A DNA stretch of 9,768 bases from HGM04593 sp045630965 (GTDB lineage: Bacteria; Bacteroidota; Bacteroidia; Bacteroidales; Bacteroidaceae), in assembly GCA_045630965.1 (NCBI GenBank), contig JAZQTU010000014.1, positions 1 to 9,768 on the forward strand. The letters run 5' to 3'. How positions within the stretch are numbered: position 1 is the stretch's first letter; each line of letters begins with the position of its first letter. Both the position numbers and the translations under genes were made by a program. The notes under the pieces were generated by a model, which had not been told where the DNA came from, ran no database searches, and saw only the letters and a list, made by a program, of their open reading frames with translations. This document shows positions 1 through 6,765 of this stretch, piece after piece.

Positions 1-375
1 GGTAAATGCGTGGGTATATGTTTCCAGATAAAGGATGATATATTCGATTATTTCAATAACGATATAGGCAAGCCTACGGGTAGCGATATGCGTGAAGGTA
101 AAATAACTTTGCCTGCTTTGTATGTATTGAACAATAGTGAAAACGAAGCTCTTGTACCTATAAAAAAGAAATTGTCAAGCGGAGTAAATCTCGATGAAAA
201 GGAGATAGAAACATTGATAGATATAGCAAAGAATGAGGGTGGGGTAGAGTATGCCAACCAATGTATAGAAAGGTATCGCTCTGAAGCTATTGAATCGTTA
301 CCAAAGGATATTTCGCCCGAATTGCGGGATGCTTTGATTGCTTATCTTGATTATACTATTTCGAGGACCAAATAA
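1..375 (+). CDS. Long-chain polyprenyl diphosphate synthase, C-terminal part (5' end outside window)
   Basis: This is the last 124 codons of a trans-isoprenyl diphosphate synthase; the frame is open from base 1 and stops at TAA 373-375. The family condenses isopentenyl diphosphate onto an allylic diphosphate to make the long prenyl chain used for menaquinone in these bacteria. The second Asp-rich motif is visible near the start as FQIKDDIFDYF, where DDIFD is the Mg2+-diphosphate-binding DDxxD. It is followed by IGKPTGSDMREGKITLPALYVL, the conserved region after that motif. The first DDxxD motif and the chain-length-determining residues lie upstream of the window. An exact product length (octaprenyl or other) therefore cannot be assigned, and no gene symbol is given. 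The gene converges on deoC and ends inside a shared terminator palindrome. The family call is strong; substrate specificity is unknown. Confidence 0.9.
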   Translation, partial: GKCVGICFQIKDDIFDYFNNDIGKPTGSDMREGKITLPALYVLNNSENEALVPIKKKLSSGVNLDEKEIETLIDIAKNEGGVEYANQCIERYRSEAIESLPKDISPELRDALIAYLDYTISRTK

Positions 376-419
376 AACAATAAATGCCGGTTTAACCGGC
401 ATTTATTGTTTTATTTGGT
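367..419. terminator. Bidirectional intrinsic terminator, 26-bp perfect inverted repeat
   Basis: The left arm 367-392 and the right arm 394-419 are exact reverse complements over 26 bp, around a single central base at 393. The core is GCCGGTT/AACCGGC flanked by A/T-rich arms. This gives a GC-rich upper stem and U-rich tracts (TTATTGTTTTATTT) on the exit side for either strand. The repeat lies between two convergent genes, contains the stop codon of the polyprenyl synthase (373-375), and reaches the stop codon of deoC (419-421). The geometry fits a shared Rho-independent terminator for both transcripts. Confidence 0.9.
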
Positions 420-1354
420 TAAAAGAATTTCACATCTTCACCCACTATTTCGCTTAGGCAAAGGTTTGCAAGGCGGCTGGTGCCAAGGCGGAACAATTCG
501 TTTGTCAGCCACTCTTCACCCAACAACTCTTTCACTATTGTATAATATATAAGAGCATCGTTGATGGTATTTATACCTCCGGCAGGCTTGAAACCAATCT
601 TGCGACCTGTCTTTTGGTAGTACTCCTTGATTGTCTGGCACATTACGTATGCTGCTTCGGGTGTAGCAGCCGGAGATTCTTTTCCTGTTGAGGTCTTGAT
701 GAAATCTGCACCTGAATAAATCGATAGAATCGATGCTTTTTTAATGTTTTCAGCACTCTTCAATGCGCCTGTTTCAAGAATAACTTTAAGGTGTCTGTCA
801 CCACATACGCTCTTCAATTCCTGAATTTCGTCGCATACTCCTTCATAGTCTCCGCTCAGGAATTTTCCAACACTCAGCACAATATCAATCTCAGTTGCAC
901 CGTCGTGTATAGCCATAGCTGTTTCTGCAACCTTTATTTCCTGGAATGTCTGTGATGATGGGAAACCGCCTGATACGCATGCAATGCCTACATTCTCAAC
1001 CTGCAATGTGTCGTTTACTATCTTTGCGAAATTGGGATATACACATATAGCGGCAACATTCTTCAAGTCGGGGTACTTGTCATCAAACTCGTTGACCTTT
1101 TCAACGAAACTCATTACGCTCTCTTCGCTGTCGGTACATTTGAGGGTTGTAAGGTCAATGCAATTGAAAAGGAATTTCTTTACATCAATGGTGTTGTTTG
1201 CCTCAACTTTCTCTTCGATAAGGCTCTTCACCTTTGCTGCCACCTCTTCATCACTCATTGCATTGCTGTATTCAGCAATGACAAACTCGTATTTGCTCTC
1301 TTCGTCGGCGTGGTGTACATGGTTGTCACAGCCGCAGTTGCATTTATCGCTCAT
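419..1354 (-). CDS. deoC: Deoxyribose-phosphate aldolase (DeoC)
   Basis: A class I aldolase of 311 aa that cleaves 2-deoxy-D-ribose 5-phosphate to acetaldehyde and glyceraldehyde 3-phosphate in cytoplasmic deoxynucleoside catabolism. The catalytic set is intact. Asp157 lies in GATEIDIVLSVG, the Schiff-base Lys220 in DFIKTSTGK, and the proton-relay Lys256 in GFKPAGGI; the spacing is close to E. coli D102/K167/K201. The TIM-barrel core runs from about residue 60 to 305. The protein is longer than the E. coli enzyme (about 260 aa), as is usual for Bacteroidales homologues. The ATG at 1354 is preferred over the next Met (residue 33) because residues about 20-33 still resemble the N-terminus of Bacteroides DeoC, as I remember it. 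The first 15 residues form an unusual Cys/His cluster (CNCGCDNHVHH). It is the last gene of the operon, 29 nt after the mazG-like gene, and ends at the shared terminator. Confidence 0.95.
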   Translation of the reverse strand: MSDKCNCGCDNHVHHADEESKYEFVIAEYSNAMSDEEVAAKVKSLIEEKVEANNTIDVKKFLFNCIDLTTLKCTDSEESVMSFVEKVNEFDDKYPDLKNVAAICVYPNFAKIVNDTLQVENVGIACVSGGFPSSQTFQEIKVAETAMAIHDGATEIDIVLSVGKFLSGDYEGVCDEIQELKSVCGDRHLKVILETGALKSAENIKKASILSIYSGADFIKTSTGKESPAATPEAAYVMCQTIKEYYQKTGRKIGFKPAGGINTINDALIYYTIVKELLGEEWLTNELFRLGTSRLANLCLSEIVGEDVKFF

Positions 1355-1383
1355 AATCTTATTGCTTTTTGGTTTTATCTATT

Positions 1384-1710
1384 TTATACTTCAAGTTTCC
1401 GGTTGTTTATATGTCTTTTGTTATCTCTTTTTGTCTTTTTATCGAGGTTTTTTTCAAAAGCTTCTGTCAAGTCTATACCAGTCTGGTTGGCTATACATAT
1501 AAGAACCCATAGCACATCGGCAAGTTCATCGGCAAGCTCACATTTTTCGTTTTCCTTGAACGATTGTTCGCCATATTGACGTGCCATTATACGGGCAACT
1601 TCTCCCACCTCTTCGGTGAGTATTGCCATGTTTGTAAGTTCGTTGAAGTAACGTACTCCGTACTCTTTTATCCAGGCGTCAACGCGCTCTTGTGCCTCCT
1701 TTATCTTCAT
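1384..1710 (-). CDS. MazG-like nucleotide pyrophosphohydrolase
   Basis: A small single-domain all-alpha NTP pyrophosphohydrolase of 108 aa from the chosen ATG at 1710. A GTG at 1716, overlapping the dtd stop as GTGA, would add two residues. Enzymes of this type hydrolyse (d)NTPs or modified nucleotides to the monophosphate plus pyrophosphate, with Mg2+. Counted from the GTG start, the metal-binding motifs are the EExxE of LTEEVGEVAR (E35, E36, E39) and the ExxD of LADELADVLW (E64, D67). The NxxDKKTxRD segment near residue 90 is typical of short MazG-like proteins such as B. subtilis YpjD, which is about the same length. It lacks the second domain of full-length E. coli MazG. It is tightly packed behind dtd and probably translationally coupled. 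The true substrate cannot be read from sequence. Confidence 0.88.
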   Translation of the reverse strand: MKIKEAQERVDAWIKEYGVRYFNELTNMAILTEEVGEVARIMARQYGEQSFKENEKCELADELADVLWVLICIANQTGIDLTEAFEKNLDKKTKRDNKRHINNRKLEV

Positions 1711-1712
1711 AT

Positions 1713-2165
1713 TCACTCTCTGTTCTTTGAATCGATGAATATTGTCACCGGTCCGTCGTTAAGCAGTTCAACCTTCATGTCTGCACCAAAAACACCCCGT
1801 TTGATAGGTTTGTTTATAGCAAATTCCATTTCTGTACAGAATTGTTCGTACAGAGGTATTGAAATTTCAGGCTTTGCAGCCTTTATATATGATGGTCTGT
1901 TTCCCTTTTTGGTCGATGCCATCAGAGTGAATTGACTTACGGCAAGTATATCTCCATTGATGTCGATTACAGATTTGTTCATCACTCCGTTTTCATCATC
2001 AAAAAGTCTTATGTTTGCTATCTTTTTTGTGAGCCATTCGATATCTTCACTGTTATCTTCTTCTCCTATGCCTATAAAAACAAGCAAACCATTGTCAATC
2101 AATGAAATAAGCTCTTTATTTACTGTAACAGACGCTTTTTTTACCCTTTGTATAAGTACTCTCAT
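1713..2165 (-). CDS. dtd: D-aminoacyl-tRNA deacylase (Dtd)
   Basis: The enzyme removes D-amino acids (and glycine mischarged on tRNA-Ala) from tRNA, a chiral proofreading step in the cytoplasm. The 150-aa length is typical of the family. The start MRVLIQRVKKASV is canonical. The two active-site signatures are present: SQFTL at residues 77-81, and NDGPVT at 136-141 containing the Gly138-Pro139 cis-dipeptide that screens chirality across the dimer. The gene starts 3 nt after the uvrC stop. Its TGA stop overlaps the possible GTG start of the mazG-like gene, so it sits in the middle of a compact operon. Start and identity are secure. Confidence 0.96.
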   Translation of the reverse strand: MRVLIQRVKKASVTVNKELISLIDNGLLVFIGIGEEDNSEDIEWLTKKIANIRLFDDENGVMNKSVIDINGDILAVSQFTLMASTKKGNRPSYIKAAKPEISIPLYEQFCTEMEFAINKPIKRGVFGADMKVELLNDGPVTIFIDSKNRE

Positions 2166-2168
2166 TGT

Positions 2169-4001
2169 TTAAGGTTGTTTTTCTTCTTTGCTTTTTAATA
2201 TAATCTCTGCTTTTGCTTTGCCGATTACTGCCACCAGTTCTTCCATGCTTGCTTCCTTTATTCGCTTTACGCTCTTGAACTGTTTCAACAATAATTGTTT
2301 GCTCTTTTCACCGATACCTTTTATACTGTCAAGCTCGGATGTGGTCTGTCGCTTGCTACGCTTGTCGCGGTGGAATGTTATTGCAAAACGGTGTACTTCG
2401 TCCTGTATCTGTGTCATTAACTTGAACAGTGTGCTGTTCTGTTTAAGTCCTACAATTTCGCCTTCGTTGCCGACAATAAGCTCTGTCGTGCGGTGCTTTC
2501 CGTCTTTAACAAGTCCGGCTATCTTTATATCAAGCCCCAGTTCGTCCTCTACAACGCTTCTGATTGCCTCCATTTGTCCTTTACCGCCGTCGGCTATAAT
2601 AAGGTCGGGTAGTGTCTCTCCCTCTTCGATACAGCGTCTGTAACGTCGTCCTACAACTTCGCGCATTGATGCATAATCATCGGCTCCTGTTACTGTCTTA
2701 ATGTTATACTTTCTGTACTCTTTCTTTGCCGGTTTCAGCTTCTCGAAGACAACGCATGCGGCAACGGCATCACTTCCCTGTATGTTGGAGTTGTCAAAAC
2801 ACTCTATTTTCATCGGAAGTTTTTTCAGTTTCAAAAGCTCCTGAATCTCCTTCATCAAGCGAGTATTCTTTTGCTCCGGATTTAGCTTGTCTTCCTGCTT
2901 GAGTCTGTCAACCTTATACTGTTTAACATTGAGTTTCGACAGGGCAAGAAGTCGCGCTTTCTCTCCTTTTTGCGGTATTGTTATCGTTACACCCTCTAAT
3001 GGCAGTTCAATAGGGAAGGGCAGTATAATCTCTTTTGCTCTGCTTTGGAATCTTTCGCGTAATTCCACAATACCCATTGAAATTAATTCTGCATCGTTCT
3101 CATCGAGTTTTTTCTGGTATTCAATAGTGAATGCCTGATTTATGCAACCATTTGTGATGTGAAGAAAATTTATAAATGCGCTTTTTTCGTCGCTTTCGAT
3201 GTTGAATACATCAATATTATTGAGCGTAGCACTTACAACCTCACTTCTGGTTCTGAAATTTTCGATTAATTCGTACCGTTTTTTAATTTCTGCTGCAGCT
3301 TCAAATTCAAGATTTGCAGCTTTTTCTTTTATTTCACCCAGCAGTCTTTCTTGCAGAATCTTTATATCTCCTTTTAATATTGCGGTGACTTCATCGATGT
3401 ATTTGCTGTAATCATCTTTTGAAATCTTGCCTATGCATGGGGCGCAACAGTTCTTTATCTGGTATTCAAGACAAGGATTATATCTTCCGTTTCTTACCCC
3501 TTCGGGTGTTATGTTGAGATTGCATGTTCTCAACGGAAATAGTTCCTTTATCAGTTGGAGTAGGGCGTTCAATGCTCCGCTGTTTGTGTATGGACCATAG
3601 TATCGCCCGTACTCCTTGTTGATTTTTCGCGTCTTGAATATCTTTGGAAAATACTCTTTTGTTATGCAAATAGACGGATAGGTCTTGTCGTCCTTTAGTA
3701 AAACATTATAGCGAGGTTTGTGCTGTTTTATGAGATTGTTCTCAAGGAGCAATGCATCAGTCTCGCTGTTTACGACAACATATTTTATGTCGGCTATTTT
3801 GCTTACAAGCAACTTTGTTTTCAGAGTCTGTTGCTCTTTGTTGAAATATGAGGAAACTCTGCGTTTGAGATTTTTTGCTTTACCTACATATATTATCACA
3901 CCGCTGTCATTCAAATATTGGTAACAGCCGGGCGAATCGGGCAGATTGCTTACGATTCCTTTGAGGTATTCATCTCTCTTGCTTTTTTCCTCTTTACCCA
4001 T
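2169..4001 (-). CDS. uvrC: UvrABC excision nuclease subunit C
   Basis: UvrC makes the two incisions of nucleotide excision repair after UvrA/UvrB damage recognition. The 610-aa protein is full length, with domains in order. A GIY-YIG nuclease (about 16-100) has PGCYQY, IIYVGKAKNLKRR and Glu87 in LLLENNLIKQH. A Cys cluster follows (C160, C177, C185, C186, C189), matching the region that carries an Fe-S cluster in characterised UvrC. The UVR motif that contacts UvrB lies around 215-250. The RNase H-like 5' nuclease has candidate acidic residues D403 (CFDNSN), D442 (ADDYASMREVV) and D471 (IADGGKGQ), and H537 in DEVHRF. A tandem helix-hairpin-helix occupies about 555-605 (IKGIGEKSKQLL and AVIGKAKAEII). 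The start codon overlaps the apt stop by one base (TAATG), which suggests translational coupling. Confidence 0.97.
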   Translation of the reverse strand: MGKEEKSKRDEYLKGIVSNLPDSPGCYQYLNDSGVIIYVGKAKNLKRRVSSYFNKEQQTLKTKLLVSKIADIKYVVVNSETDALLLENNLIKQHKPRYNVLLKDDKTYPSICITKEYFPKIFKTRKINKEYGRYYGPYTNSGALNALLQLIKELFPLRTCNLNITPEGVRNGRYNPCLEYQIKNCCAPCIGKISKDDYSKYIDEVTAILKGDIKILQERLLGEIKEKAANLEFEAAAEIKKRYELIENFRTRSEVVSATLNNIDVFNIESDEKSAFINFLHITNGCINQAFTIEYQKKLDENDAELISMGIVELRERFQSRAKEIILPFPIELPLEGVTITIPQKGEKARLLALSKLNVKQYKVDRLKQEDKLNPEQKNTRLMKEIQELLKLKKLPMKIECFDNSNIQGSDAVAACVVFEKLKPAKKEYRKYNIKTVTGADDYASMREVVGRRYRRCIEEGETLPDLIIADGGKGQMEAIRSVVEDELGLDIKIAGLVKDGKHRTTELIVGNEGEIVGLKQNSTLFKLMTQIQDEVHRFAITFHRDKRSKRQTTSELDSIKGIGEKSKQLLLKQFKSVKRIKEASMEELVAVIGKAKAEIILKSKEEKQP

Positions 4002-4534
4002 TACTTTCCTTCAAGGGTTAACAGACAATCTATCTCAGCATCAGCAGGGAATATCTCTCTTCCTTTCAATCCTTCAAGTTCTATAATGAAATTAATCATC
4101 ACCTTTTTTGGATTCAGCTTCTGTACAAGATGGTATGCGGCAAGCATGGTTCCTCCTGTCGCAAGCAGGTCGTCATGAATCAATACAACGTCGTTCTCGT
4201 CTATTGCATCCTTGTGTATTTCTATAGTGTCACGTCCATACTCCTTTCCGTAGGTTTCGCTTATTGTCTCTGCGGGGAGTTTGCCCGGTTTGCGAATGGG
4301 AACAAAACCCGCATTAAGCTTAACGGCAAGTGAAGATGCCATAACAAAGCCACGAGATTCGATACCTACGATTTTTGTTATACCTTTATCTTTGTACAGC
4401 TCGTAAAGAGCGTTGTCCATCTCTTTCAGGCACTCGGGTTTTTTAAAGAGTGATGTAACATCTTTGAATTGTATTCCCGGAATTGGAAAGTCGGGAATGT
4501 TTCTAAGGTTCTGTAGTAACAAATCTTTGTTCAT
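4001..4534 (-). CDS. apt: Adenine phosphoribosyltransferase (Apt)
   Basis: A purine-salvage enzyme converting adenine and PRPP to AMP and pyrophosphate. The start chosen is the ATG at 4534, giving 177 aa beginning MNKDLLLQNLRNIPDFPIPGI, the usual family N-terminus and length. An in-frame ATG at 4576 would add 14 residues of Asn/Lys-rich sequence with no family match, and it abuts a parS-like palindrome, so it is judged non-coding leader. Conserved elements (numbered from the chosen start) are IPDFPIPGIQFKD near 13-25, GIESRGF at 57-63, RKPGKLP at 81-87, the YGKEYGRDTIEIH loop at 95-107, and the PRPP-binding loop VVLIHDDLLATGGT at 116-129. The leader is A-rich with no Shine-Dalgarno, as is common in Bacteroidetes. 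The gene lies 63 nt after mnmG and overlaps uvrC by 1 nt. Confidence 0.95.
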   Translation of the reverse strand: MNKDLLLQNLRNIPDFPIPGIQFKDVTSLFKKPECLKEMDNALYELYKDKGITKIVGIESRGFVMASSLAVKLNAGFVPIRKPGKLPAETISETYGKEYGRDTIEIHKDAIDENDVVLIHDDLLATGGTMLAAYHLVQKLNPKKVMINFIIELEGLKGREIFPADAEIDCLLTLEGK

Positions 4535-4576
4535 AAAACTATTTCTTTTATTGTTTGAGTTGTTGTTTTTATGCAT

Positions 4577-4592
4577 TGTTCCACGTGGAACA
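4577..4592. other. parS: parS-like ParB (Spo0J) binding site
   Basis: The sequence TGTTCCACGTGGAACA is a perfect 16-bp palindrome. It matches the chromosomal parS consensus of ParB/Spo0J systems (TGTTNCACGTGAAACA) in its fully symmetric form. It lies in the 63-nt gap between mnmG (stop at 4598) and apt, outside both coding regions. ParB loads and spreads from such sites to direct origin segregation and SMC loading. The sequence match is direct; the function is inferred, because parA and parB are not in the window. Confidence 0.85.
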
Positions 4593-4597
4593 TTTGT

Positions 4598-6469
4598 TTA
4601 TTTCCGCACCAATACAAGCAATACATTTATGTCGCTTGGTGACACTCCCGGAATACGGCTTGCCTGTGCAAGTGTTTCAGGATTGATGGCTGTGAGCTTT
4701 TGTCTTGCTTCGGTTGAGAGTGATTCAATGTTGTTGTAGTCGAATCTGTTCTTGATTTTAATATTTTCAAGTCTAACCATACGCTCGGCAAGTTCTCTTT
4801 CGCGCTGAATGTAGCCACGGTATTTTATTTCAACTTCGGTAGCTTCTATTATCTCATCTCTGTCTGCTCCGAGTTTCTCGAGTTCGCGTTTAAGAGGAAT
4901 TATGTATTCCGCAATGTTTTCTATTGTAACCTGTGGGCGCTCTATTACAGATGCAAGTTTGCAACCGCGTACAAGTGGGGTGGTGTCAAGAGCTTCAAGT
5001 CCTTGGTTTATCAAGTCTGCCTTTAGTGAGAAGTTGTTTATAAAATCTGTAAGCTTGGCTATTTTCTCTTTTTTCTCGCAAAGGCGATTGTATCTCTCTT
5101 GTGTTGCAAGTCCTGCGTTATATGATTTTTCTGTCAGTCGCATGTCTGCATTATCCGAGCGGAGCAGTATGCGGTATTCAGCTCTTGACGTGAACATTCT
5201 GTATGGTTCATCCACACCTTTTGTTACAAGGTCATCTATAAGAACTCCAATATATGCCTCATCGCGTCGCAGAACAAAACTCTCACCGTTGTCTGTTTTT
5301 AATGCAGCATTTATGCCGGCTATGATACCTTGTCCTGCTGCCTCCTCGTATCCTGTTGTTCCGTTAACCTGTCCGGCGAAGTACAGGTTCTCAACAACCT
5401 TTGATTCCAGTGTGTGTCTTAATTGAGTAGGATCAAAGTAATCATATTCGATTGCATATCCGGGGCGGTAGGCAACAGCATTTTCAAGTGCCGGTATTTT
5501 ACGCAGAGCAGTCAGCTGTGCTTCCATTGGAAGCGATGAAGAGAATCCGTTAACGTAGATTTCCTGTGTTGTCTCTCCTTCAGGTTCAAGGAATAACAAG
5601 TGGCGGTCACGTTCTGCGAAAGTGACAATCTTTGTCTCTATACTTGGGCAATAGCGTGGGCCAATGCTCTGTATCTGTCCATTGTAGAGTGGAGAGTCAT
5701 CAAGGCTGTCGCTGAGTATCTTGTGTACCTCGGGGTTAGTATAGCATCCCCAGCATGGCAATTGCTTGAGTTCTCTGTTGATGTTGTTGTATGAAAAATG
5801 GTGGAAATCGTTGTCACCGTCTTGAATATCAACGAGTTGTAGGTTTATTGAGCGCTTGTCGAGGCGCACGGGAGTACCGGTCTTCATTCGTCCGGCAATA
5901 ATACCATGTTTGGTTATTGATTCTGTAAGTCCTTTGGCTGCAGGCTCGGCAACACGGCCACCCTCTATCTGCACTTTTCCTATGTGCATTAGACCGTTGA
6001 GGAACGTACCGGCTGTTATGATTGTGCATGTTGCGCGGAAATCTGCTCCCATTTGTGTTCTGACTCCGCAAGCCTTGCCTTCCTCAACAATCAGTTCGGT
6101 TGCAATATCCTGCCACATGTGCAGGTTCGGCGTGTTTTCAAGAATTTCTCTCCAATACTGGCTGAACTTCATTCTGTCACACTGTGCACGTGGACTCCAC
6201 ATTGCCGGGCCTTTAGAACGGTTGAGCATACGGAACTGTATAGAGGCTTTGTCGGTAATTATTCCGGTATATCCGCCCAATGCATCTATTTCACGTACAA
6301 TCTGTCCTTTTGCTATTCCGCCAATGGCCGGGTTACAGCTCATTTGGGCAATCTTGTTCATGTCTATTGTCATCAGACAGGTCTTTTTACCCATGTTGGC
6401 AGCTGCAGCTGCGGCTTCGCATCCTGCATGTCCTGCACCAATAACCAGTATGTCGTACTCAAATGTCAT
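4598..6469 (-). CDS. mnmG: tRNA uridine-5-carboxymethylaminomethyl modification enzyme MnmG (GidA)
   Basis: A FAD- and NADH-dependent partner of MnmE that builds the (carboxymethyl)aminomethyl group on the wobble uridine (U34) of certain tRNAs; it is cytoplasmic. The length of 623 aa is normal. The N-terminal dinucleotide-binding motif IGAGHAGCE (residues 10-18) binds FAD, and CNPAIGG follows at 45-51. The catalytic cysteines appear as Cys239 (LPCWGCYTN) and Cys274 (GPRYCPSIETK), corresponding to E. coli C245 and C277. The family blocks GRMKTGTPVRLD (193-204), EYDYFDPTQL (341-350) and GQVNGTTGYEEAAGQG (366-381) are intact. The C-terminal helical MnmE/tRNA-binding part runs from about 550 to 623. 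The start at 6469 leaves only six residues before the FAD-binding strand, as expected. It is the first gene of the minus-strand operon, with a consensus promoter just upstream. Confidence 0.97.
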   Translation of the reverse strand: MTFEYDILVIGAGHAGCEAAAAAANMGKKTCLMTIDMNKIAQMSCNPAIGGIAKGQIVREIDALGGYTGIITDKASIQFRMLNRSKGPAMWSPRAQCDRMKFSQYWREILENTPNLHMWQDIATELIVEEGKACGVRTQMGADFRATCTIITAGTFLNGLMHIGKVQIEGGRVAEPAAKGLTESITKHGIIAGRMKTGTPVRLDKRSINLQLVDIQDGDNDFHHFSYNNINRELKQLPCWGCYTNPEVHKILSDSLDDSPLYNGQIQSIGPRYCPSIETKIVTFAERDRHLLFLEPEGETTQEIYVNGFSSSLPMEAQLTALRKIPALENAVAYRPGYAIEYDYFDPTQLRHTLESKVVENLYFAGQVNGTTGYEEAAGQGIIAGINAALKTDNGESFVLRRDEAYIGVLIDDLVTKGVDEPYRMFTSRAEYRILLRSDNADMRLTEKSYNAGLATQERYNRLCEKKEKIAKLTDFINNFSLKADLINQGLEALDTTPLVRGCKLASVIERPQVTIENIAEYIIPLKRELEKLGADRDEIIEATEVEIKYRGYIQRERELAERMVRLENIKIKNRFDYNNIESLSTEARQKLTAINPETLAQASRIPGVSPSDINVLLVLVRK

Positions 6470-6504
6470 CTTCTTGTTTAATTCTTTCTCCGTTCAAAAT
6501 CATA

Positions 6505-6536
6505 CAAAATTAATATAACTTGTGTTCAATCGCAAA
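6505..6536 (-). promoter_or_regulatory. Bacteroidetes-type promoter for mnmG operon
   Basis: On the minus strand a -33 element TTTG (6536-6533) and a -7 element TAATTTTG (6512-6505) are separated by 20 nt. Both match the Bacteroidetes primary sigma consensus TTTG/TAnnTTTG with optimal spacing. Transcription would start near 6500, leaving a leader of about 30 nt before the mnmG ATG at 6469. No other minus-strand promoter of equal quality was found in this gap, so it probably drives the whole mnmG-to-deoC block. Confidence 0.75.
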
Positions 6537-6627
6537 TGATGCTAAAATTATTGTATTATTTGCAGTATCATAGCTTGCTTATCAAATAGAAAAAGATACT
6601 TATTTTAAGTTTTTATAAGTTGTTTAC

Positions 6628-6635
6628 TATCTTTG
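6628..6635 (+). promoter_or_regulatory. Possible distal -7 box for AmpG-like gene
   Basis: TATCTTTG matches the Bacteroidetes -7 consensus TAnnTTTG exactly. The position about 20 nt upstream is T-rich (TTTTAA) with no clean TTTG, so the -33 element is weak. If used, it would give a longer leader that crosses the inverted repeat at 6661-6685. It is reported as a secondary, tentative promoter. Confidence 0.35.
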
Positions 6636-6660
6636 AGGTTAATCTCGAAGAATTTATGCA

Positions 6661-6685
6661 CTCACTTCAAGAATATTAAAGTGAG
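6661..6685. repeat. Short inverted repeat next to the proximal promoter
   Basis: CTCACTT (6661-6667) and AAGTGAG (6679-6685) are perfect 7-bp arms around an 11-nt A/T-rich loop. The right arm ends one base before the -33 TTTG (6687-6690) of the proximal promoter, and a T-rich run (6693-6698) follows. It could be an operator for a dimeric regulator. It could also be a weak intrinsic hairpin acting on transcripts from the distal -7 box. Sequence alone does not decide. Confidence 0.45.
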
Positions 6686-6686
6686 C

Positions 6687-6719
6687 TTTGTGTTTTTTGC
6701 TCGTTTGTTCCTATCTTTG
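6687..6719 (+). promoter_or_regulatory. Bacteroidetes-type promoter for AmpG-like gene
   Basis: A -33 TTTG at 6687-6690 and a -7 box TATCTTTG at 6712-6719 are spaced by 21 nt, within the range of the Bacteroidetes consensus. Transcription would begin around 6726, giving a leader of about 40 nt that ends in an A-rich stretch directly before the ATG at 6766. Confidence 0.7.
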
Positions 6720-6765
6720 CGAATAAATCCATGAAAATCATAAACCAATTAAATACAAAACTACT

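Noticed and set aside
984..1502. A 172-codon plus-strand open frame opposite deoC and the mazG-like gene
   Set aside because: It runs across two well-supported minus-strand genes, is rich in Ser/Phe/Leu as antisense frames often are, and has no promoter or family motif.
4535..4576. N-terminal extension of Apt from the ATG at 4576
   Set aside because: The 14 extra residues are Asn/Lys-rich with no family match, and the ATG abuts the parS-like palindrome; the ATG at 4534 gives the normal family N-terminus.
6187..6192. CACGTG core inside mnmG as a second parS
   Set aside because: The flanks (CTGTG and GACTC) do not match the parS arms. The CACGTG cores at 9522-9527 and 9603-9608 in frdA fail in the same way.
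5856..6518. A 220-codon open frame on the plus strand opposite mnmG
   Set aside because: It lies antisense to the conserved FAD-binding half of mnmG, has no recognisable domain, and its composition is that expected of the complementary strand of a real gene.
6635..6646. Imperfect 12-nt dyad GAGGTTAATCTC
   Set aside because: Only 10 of 12 positions are symmetric and the sequence is A/T-rich, so chance is an adequate explanation without comparative support.
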